Positions 37,583 to 40,328 of a DNA stretch of 40,328 nt are shown in pieces (the stretch's first letter is position 1; every line of letters starts with the position of its first letter). The notes under the pieces were generated by a model that worked only from the letters and a program-made list of their open reading frames with translations, made no database searches and was not told where the DNA came from. A program made the translations under genes and the position numbers. The DNA is from Prochlorococcus sp. AH-716-K03 (GTDB lineage: Bacteria; Cyanobacteriota; Cyanobacteriia; PCC-6307; Cyanobiaceae): positions 1 through 40,328 of the forward strand of contig JAOOLH010000004.1 of assembly GCA_028408675.1 (NCBI GenBank), read 5' to 3'.

Positions 37583-38962
37583 TTGATTAAAAAAGTCTTG
37601 GAATTTCAATTTGATTTAATTGTTGTTGGCGCTGGATCAGGTGGACTAGCTGCTGCTAAGCGTGCTGCAAGTTATGGAGCAAAAGTTGCAATTATAGAAG
37701 TAAATAAAGTAGGGGGGACTTGTGTAATAAGGGGATGTGTCCCTAAAAAGTTGATGGTTTATGCTGCCAAAAATAAAAAGAATATGACTTCTTCTGAAGG
37801 ATATGGATTAAAAAGTGAAGGAGTTAGCTTTGAATCAGATATTCTATTGAAGAATGTTAGAGAAGAGGTTTCAAGATTAAGTGATTTACATAAAAATTCT
37901 TTAGAAAAATTGAATGTCAGTATTTTTGAGGGCTTAGGAAGATTTATATCTCAAAATGAATTAGAAATAATTTGTCCAAAGACAAATAAAATCCTAAAAA
38001 AAATAAGTTCAAAAAAAATTCTTATTTCAGTTGGAGGAAAACCCAAGAAATTAAATATTCCTGGAATAGGTTTGGCATGGACTAGCGATGATATTTTTGA
38101 ATTGGATAGGTTTCCTGAATCAATCTTAATAGTTGGAGGTGGATATATTGCTTGTGAATTTGCTTCAATTTTCAGCAATTTAGGTACTGAGGTAACTCAA
38201 TTAATTAGAGGAGAACGATTACTTAATGGTTTTGATGAGGATTTATCTTCATGCTTAGAAGAATCGAGAGCTTTTTCTGGAATTAGTATAATACCCAAAA
38301 AACAATTACAGTCTATTGAAAGTATTAATGGGGATTTGGAGTCCACTTTGGACTCAGGTGATAAGATACAAACTAAAAATATACTTATTGCTACAGGTAG
38401 AGAACCAAATCTTCTGCCTTTAAATTTAGAATTTTTAAATCTAAAGATGGATGGCGCTTATTTAGATGTTGATGAACTTAATCAAACAAGCAATGAAAAT
38501 ATTTTTGCAGTTGGTGATATCATAAATAGACCAAACTTAACCCCAGTAGCAATAGAACAAGGTAGAATTTTTTCGGATAATTTTTTCAATGAAAAAAAAA
38601 GAAAAGTAAATTATGAATATATTCCTAAGGCCGTTTTCACTATTCCTGAAATTTCAACTGTTGGCTTAAGTGAGGAGAGAGCGAAAGAGATTTACTCTGA
38701 GAAAAATATAAAAATTTTCAAATGTAAATTTACTCCTATGTCAAATACTTTTAAAGATTATAAATCAAAATGTATGTTAAAAATTGTGGTCAATAAGCTT
38801 ACTGACAAAGTCCTGGGATGTCATATGTTTGGAGAAACATCTTCTGAGATTATTCAAATGGTATCAATTTCATTAAACGCTGGTATAACAAAAAAAGAAT
38901 TTGATATTACTATGGCTTTGCATCCAACTATTTCAGAGGAATTTGTGACTATGTATGGCTAA
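37583..38962 (+). CDS. gor: Glutathione reductase
   Basis: FAD/NADPH flavoprotein that regenerates glutathione. The 459 residues have the FAD dinucleotide motif VVGAGSGGLAAAKRA (14-28) and the redox-active disulfide Cys47/Cys52 in GGTCVIRGCVPKKL. The second nucleotide fold, VGGGYIACEFA, is followed by the NADPH-favouring LIRGERLLNGFDED. The dimer-interface HPTISEEF with the catalytic His447 is near the C-terminus. These features separate it from lipoamide or mercuric reductases. The start is probably TTG 37583. Its stop is immediately followed by the stop of the exchanger on the other strand. Confidence 0.93.
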   Translation: MIKKVLEFQFDLIVVGAGSGGLAAAKRAASYGAKVAIIEVNKVGGTCVIRGCVPKKLMVYAAKNKKNMTSSEGYGLKSEGVSFESDILLKNVREEVSRLSDLHKNSLEKLNVSIFEGLGRFISQNELEIICPKTNKILKKISSKKILISVGGKPKKLNIPGIGLAWTSDDIFELDRFPESILIVGGGYIACEFASIFSNLGTEVTQLIRGERLLNGFDEDLSSCLEESRAFSGISIIPKKQLQSIESINGDLESTLDSGDKIQTKNILIATGREPNLLPLNLEFLNLKMDGAYLDVDELNQTSNENIFAVGDIINRPNLTPVAIEQGRIFSDNFFNEKKRKVNYEYIPKAVFTIPEISTVGLSEERAKEIYSEKNIKIFKCKFTPMSNTFKDYKSKCMLKIVVNKLTDKVLGCHMFGETSSEIIQMVSISLNAGITKKEFDITMALHPTISEEFVTMYG

Positions 38963-39940
38963 TTATGATTTAGAAAATTTTAATTTTTCTTGAGCAAAGA
39001 TAAATATGATAAGTAACGAGAAATAAATAAATAAAATAATTCTTAATTCAAAAAGATAATTAAATCCATTCAAAAAAAGTATCTTATCGAGAATGTAAAA
39101 AATATAAAGATTCAGCAAAATAAATCCCTCAATTCTCGAAATTTTCCCTTTGCTCCAAAAAATTGGCAAGCAAGCAAAGGTAGTTAAAAGCATAAAAGGT
39201 AGATCGACTTTTATTAGGCTTTGTTCAATTGATAAACCTTTAAATCCTGAAAATATACTGCAACTTCCAAGAATTAGAAGTTGATTGAGCAAATTGCTTC
39301 CTATTACATTTCCAATAGCAAGATCTGTTTTACCTTTAAATGCCGCAATTATTGAAGTCACTAATTCTGGTAGAGATGTTCCAGTGGCAACAATAGTTAA
39401 ACCAATGACAATTTCATTTACCCCCAAAAGAGAAGCAAGCGTTCGGGAACCATTTACTAAAATATTAGACCCCAAGCTTAAAAGAAATATGCCCAATATC
39501 AACTTTAGTAAAATATTGAGCTTCCCTTTCTTATTATCATTAAATTCTTCTATCTCTGGTTCAGCATTTTTTGTATCATCTTCATTCTCATTTATAGTAT
39601 TAATTTCCCATATTGTATTTAAGAATAAACAAAATATTAAAAAGATCCCTGCTTGCAATGTTAATAAGCCAGTTGATGACATTGCCCAAACTGCACAAGA
39701 AATGGCCATTAAAAGAGGAACATCTCTTCTGACTATTCTGCTTCTTACCTTAAGAGGAGTTATTAGTGAGCTTATACCTAAAACTACAAGAACATTAAAA
39801 ATATTGCTCCCTATAACATTGCTAGCGGCAAGCGAGTCACTGCCTTTAAAAACTGAATTTAAACTTACTAATAACTCTGGAGAACTCGTACCAAGCGAAA
39901 CAACTGTCAGTCCAATTACTATTTGATTTATTCCCTGACT
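38963..39940 (-). CDS. Na+/Ca2+ exchanger (CaCA family), N-terminally truncated
   Basis: Membrane cation antiporter of the YrbG-like CaCA family. Both alpha repeats are present: GINQIVIGLTVVSLGTSSPE with NVIGSNIFNVLVVLG (near 39.94-39.78 kb) and GVNEIVIGLTIVATGTSLPE with NVIGSNLLNQLLILG (near 39.41-39.27 kb). They are joined by an acidic loop (about 39.61-39.54 kb). The first repeat is in frame with the rest, but no ATG, GTG or TTG exists between 39709 and the in-frame stop at 39941-39943. The first transmembrane helix, about 30-40 residues, is missing. The ATG at 39709 would lose repeat 1 and is not the true start. See the junction finding. Confidence 0.85.
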   Translation of the reverse strand, partial: SQGINQIVIGLTVVSLGTSSPELLVSLNSVFKGSDSLAASNVIGSNIFNVLVVLGISSLITPLKVRSRIVRRDVPLLMAISCAVWAMSSTGLLTLQAGIFLIFCLFLNTIWEINTINENEDDTKNAEPEIEEFNDNKKGKLNILLKLILGIFLLSLGSNILVNGSRTLASLLGVNEIVIGLTIVATGTSLPELVTSIIAAFKGKTDLAIGNVIGSNLLNQLLILGSCSIFSGFKGLSIEQSLIKVDLPFMLLTTFACLPIFWSKGKISRIEGFILLNLYIFYILDKILFLNGFNYLFELRIILFIYFSLLIIFIFAQEKLKFSKS

Positions 39941-40077
39941 TTATGCCTGTAGTAGGCTTTAGTGATGACTTCGTTGCTCTTACTGCTGTATTAAGTATAT
40001 GGAGTAAGTATATGACCCCTTCGATAAGAGCTAGAGCAGAAAGAAAACTTAATAAATTGTTCCCTTTTATTAAATGA
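39919..40077 (+). CDS. YkvA/DUF1232 family protein, C-terminal fragment
   Basis: The C-terminal part of a DUF1232 small membrane-associated protein: FDLFPDFMPVVGFSDDFVAL, the family's DLxPDxxPxxGxxDD motif, followed by a basic tail to TGA 40075. The N-terminal half (about 50-70 residues expected) is absent. Upstream, the frame reads into the antisense of the exchanger with no matching sequence. ATG 39943 falls inside the motif and is unlikely to be the real start. Its stop overlaps the next gene's start (ATGA, 40074-40077), which indicates an original operon. Function unknown. Confidence 0.65.
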   Translation, partial: LFDLFPDFMPVVGFSDDFVALTAVLSIWSKYMTPSIRARAERKLNKLFPFIK

Positions 40078-40328
40078 GTAAACTATCTCAGCAAGAAGAA
40101 AAAGAACTAATTGCTTTTATCAAAAATTGGTTAAAATCTCATGGATATACACAAAAAGATCTCGCAAATGAATTAAATATCAAATCAAGCCGAACCTCTG
40201 AAATTACTCAAAAGTTTAAAGAACTACATAAGAAAGGAGGTATTTTCAATATTGTGAAAAATCTTATAAAGATTGAACAAAATTGGCTAAATAATATTCA
40301 AGCTAGTTCTCAAGAATCAAACGAAAAA
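40074..40328 (+). CDS. HTH-like small protein, 3' end outside window
   Basis: Open from ATG 40074 to the window edge (85 residues visible). It begins MSKLSQQEEKELIAFIKNWL and contains HGYTQKDLANELNIKSSRTSE, which looks like a Cro/C1-type helix-turn-helix (TQKDLANELNIKSSRTS), followed by a Lys-rich helix. It is probably a DNA-binding or adaptor protein. Start and overlap with the YkvA fragment (ATGA) support cotranslation. The family is not recognised and the end is missing. Confidence 0.7.
   Translation, partial: MSKLSQQEEKELIAFIKNWLKSHGYTQKDLANELNIKSSRTSEITQKFKELHKKGGIFNIVKNLIKIEQNWLNNIQASSQESNEK

Noticed and set aside
39285-39926. Plus-strand open frame of 213 codons over the exchanger
   Set aside because: It is antisense to the CaCA alpha repeats, whose motifs on the minus strand are unmistakable. 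Its peptide has no family features.

Overview
The window looks like chromosome from a high-light-type marine Prochlorococcus. It is very AT-rich and tightly packed. Many genes start with TTG or GTG, and convergent neighbours are separated by 0-8 bases or overlap by 4. The gene content is cyanobacterial: ferrochelatase with a C-terminal chlorophyll-binding-like helix, PsaM, both protochlorophyllide reductases, the ADO/AAR alkane pathway, and an alpha-carboxysome operon with form IA RuBisCO. Genus and clade are inferred from gene content, order and base composition. The strain cannot be named. The CsoS1D is 259 residues, and its gate pair Glu123-Arg124 sits three residues later than I recall for strain MED4.

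Layout. 1-5.8 kb: hemH (cut by the left edge), ilvB, a small exported protein, and three minus-strand genes (YfiH/laccase-domain protein, Tab2-like PSI translation factor, second ribosomal protein S1). 5.9-10.4 kb: creatininase-family amidase, aldehyde-deformylating oxygenase (ado), acyl-ACP reductase (aar), accA and an SDR reductase, a lipid/alkane cluster. 10.5-13.9 kb: folE, trpF, a site-2-protease-like membrane protein and a lipoate-ligase-like protein. 14.0-19.6 kb: psaM, a membrane/coiled-coil unknown, light-dependent por, and convergent chlN-chlB-chlL for the light-independent enzyme. 19.7-29.2 kb: an unknown small protein facing csoS1D, rdgB, then csoS1-rbcL-rbcS-csoS2-csoS3(CA)-csoS4A-csoS4B, a PCD-like RuBisCO assembly factor and a small unknown. 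29.2-34.7 kb: ridA, gloB, hisG, an ABC exporter, a GNAT acetyltransferase and a pair of glycosyltransferase-like enzymes. 34.9-40.3 kb: dnaA, a GST-like protein, glutathione reductase, a truncated Na+/Ca2+ exchanger, a truncated YkvA-like gene and a small HTH-like protein cut by the right edge.

How it works together. The carboxysome block encodes shell hexamer, gated pseudohexamer, two pentamers, RuBisCO, scaffold, carbonic anhydrase and an assembly factor. Its intercistronic spacers carry clean stem-loops (after csoS1, rbcL and rbcS), which probably set the stoichiometry of the products. The 327-base region before csoS1 is the only gene-free stretch over 300 bases. It holds two perfect palindromes flanked by two copies of a 14-base direct repeat, the best candidate for an undescribed control region here.

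Cautions. Near 39.91-39.94 kb two genes on opposite strands both lose their N-termini at the same place. This is either a real rearrangement or an assembly/amplification chimera. I saw no tRNA, rRNA, CRISPR array, insertion sequence or prophage gene.
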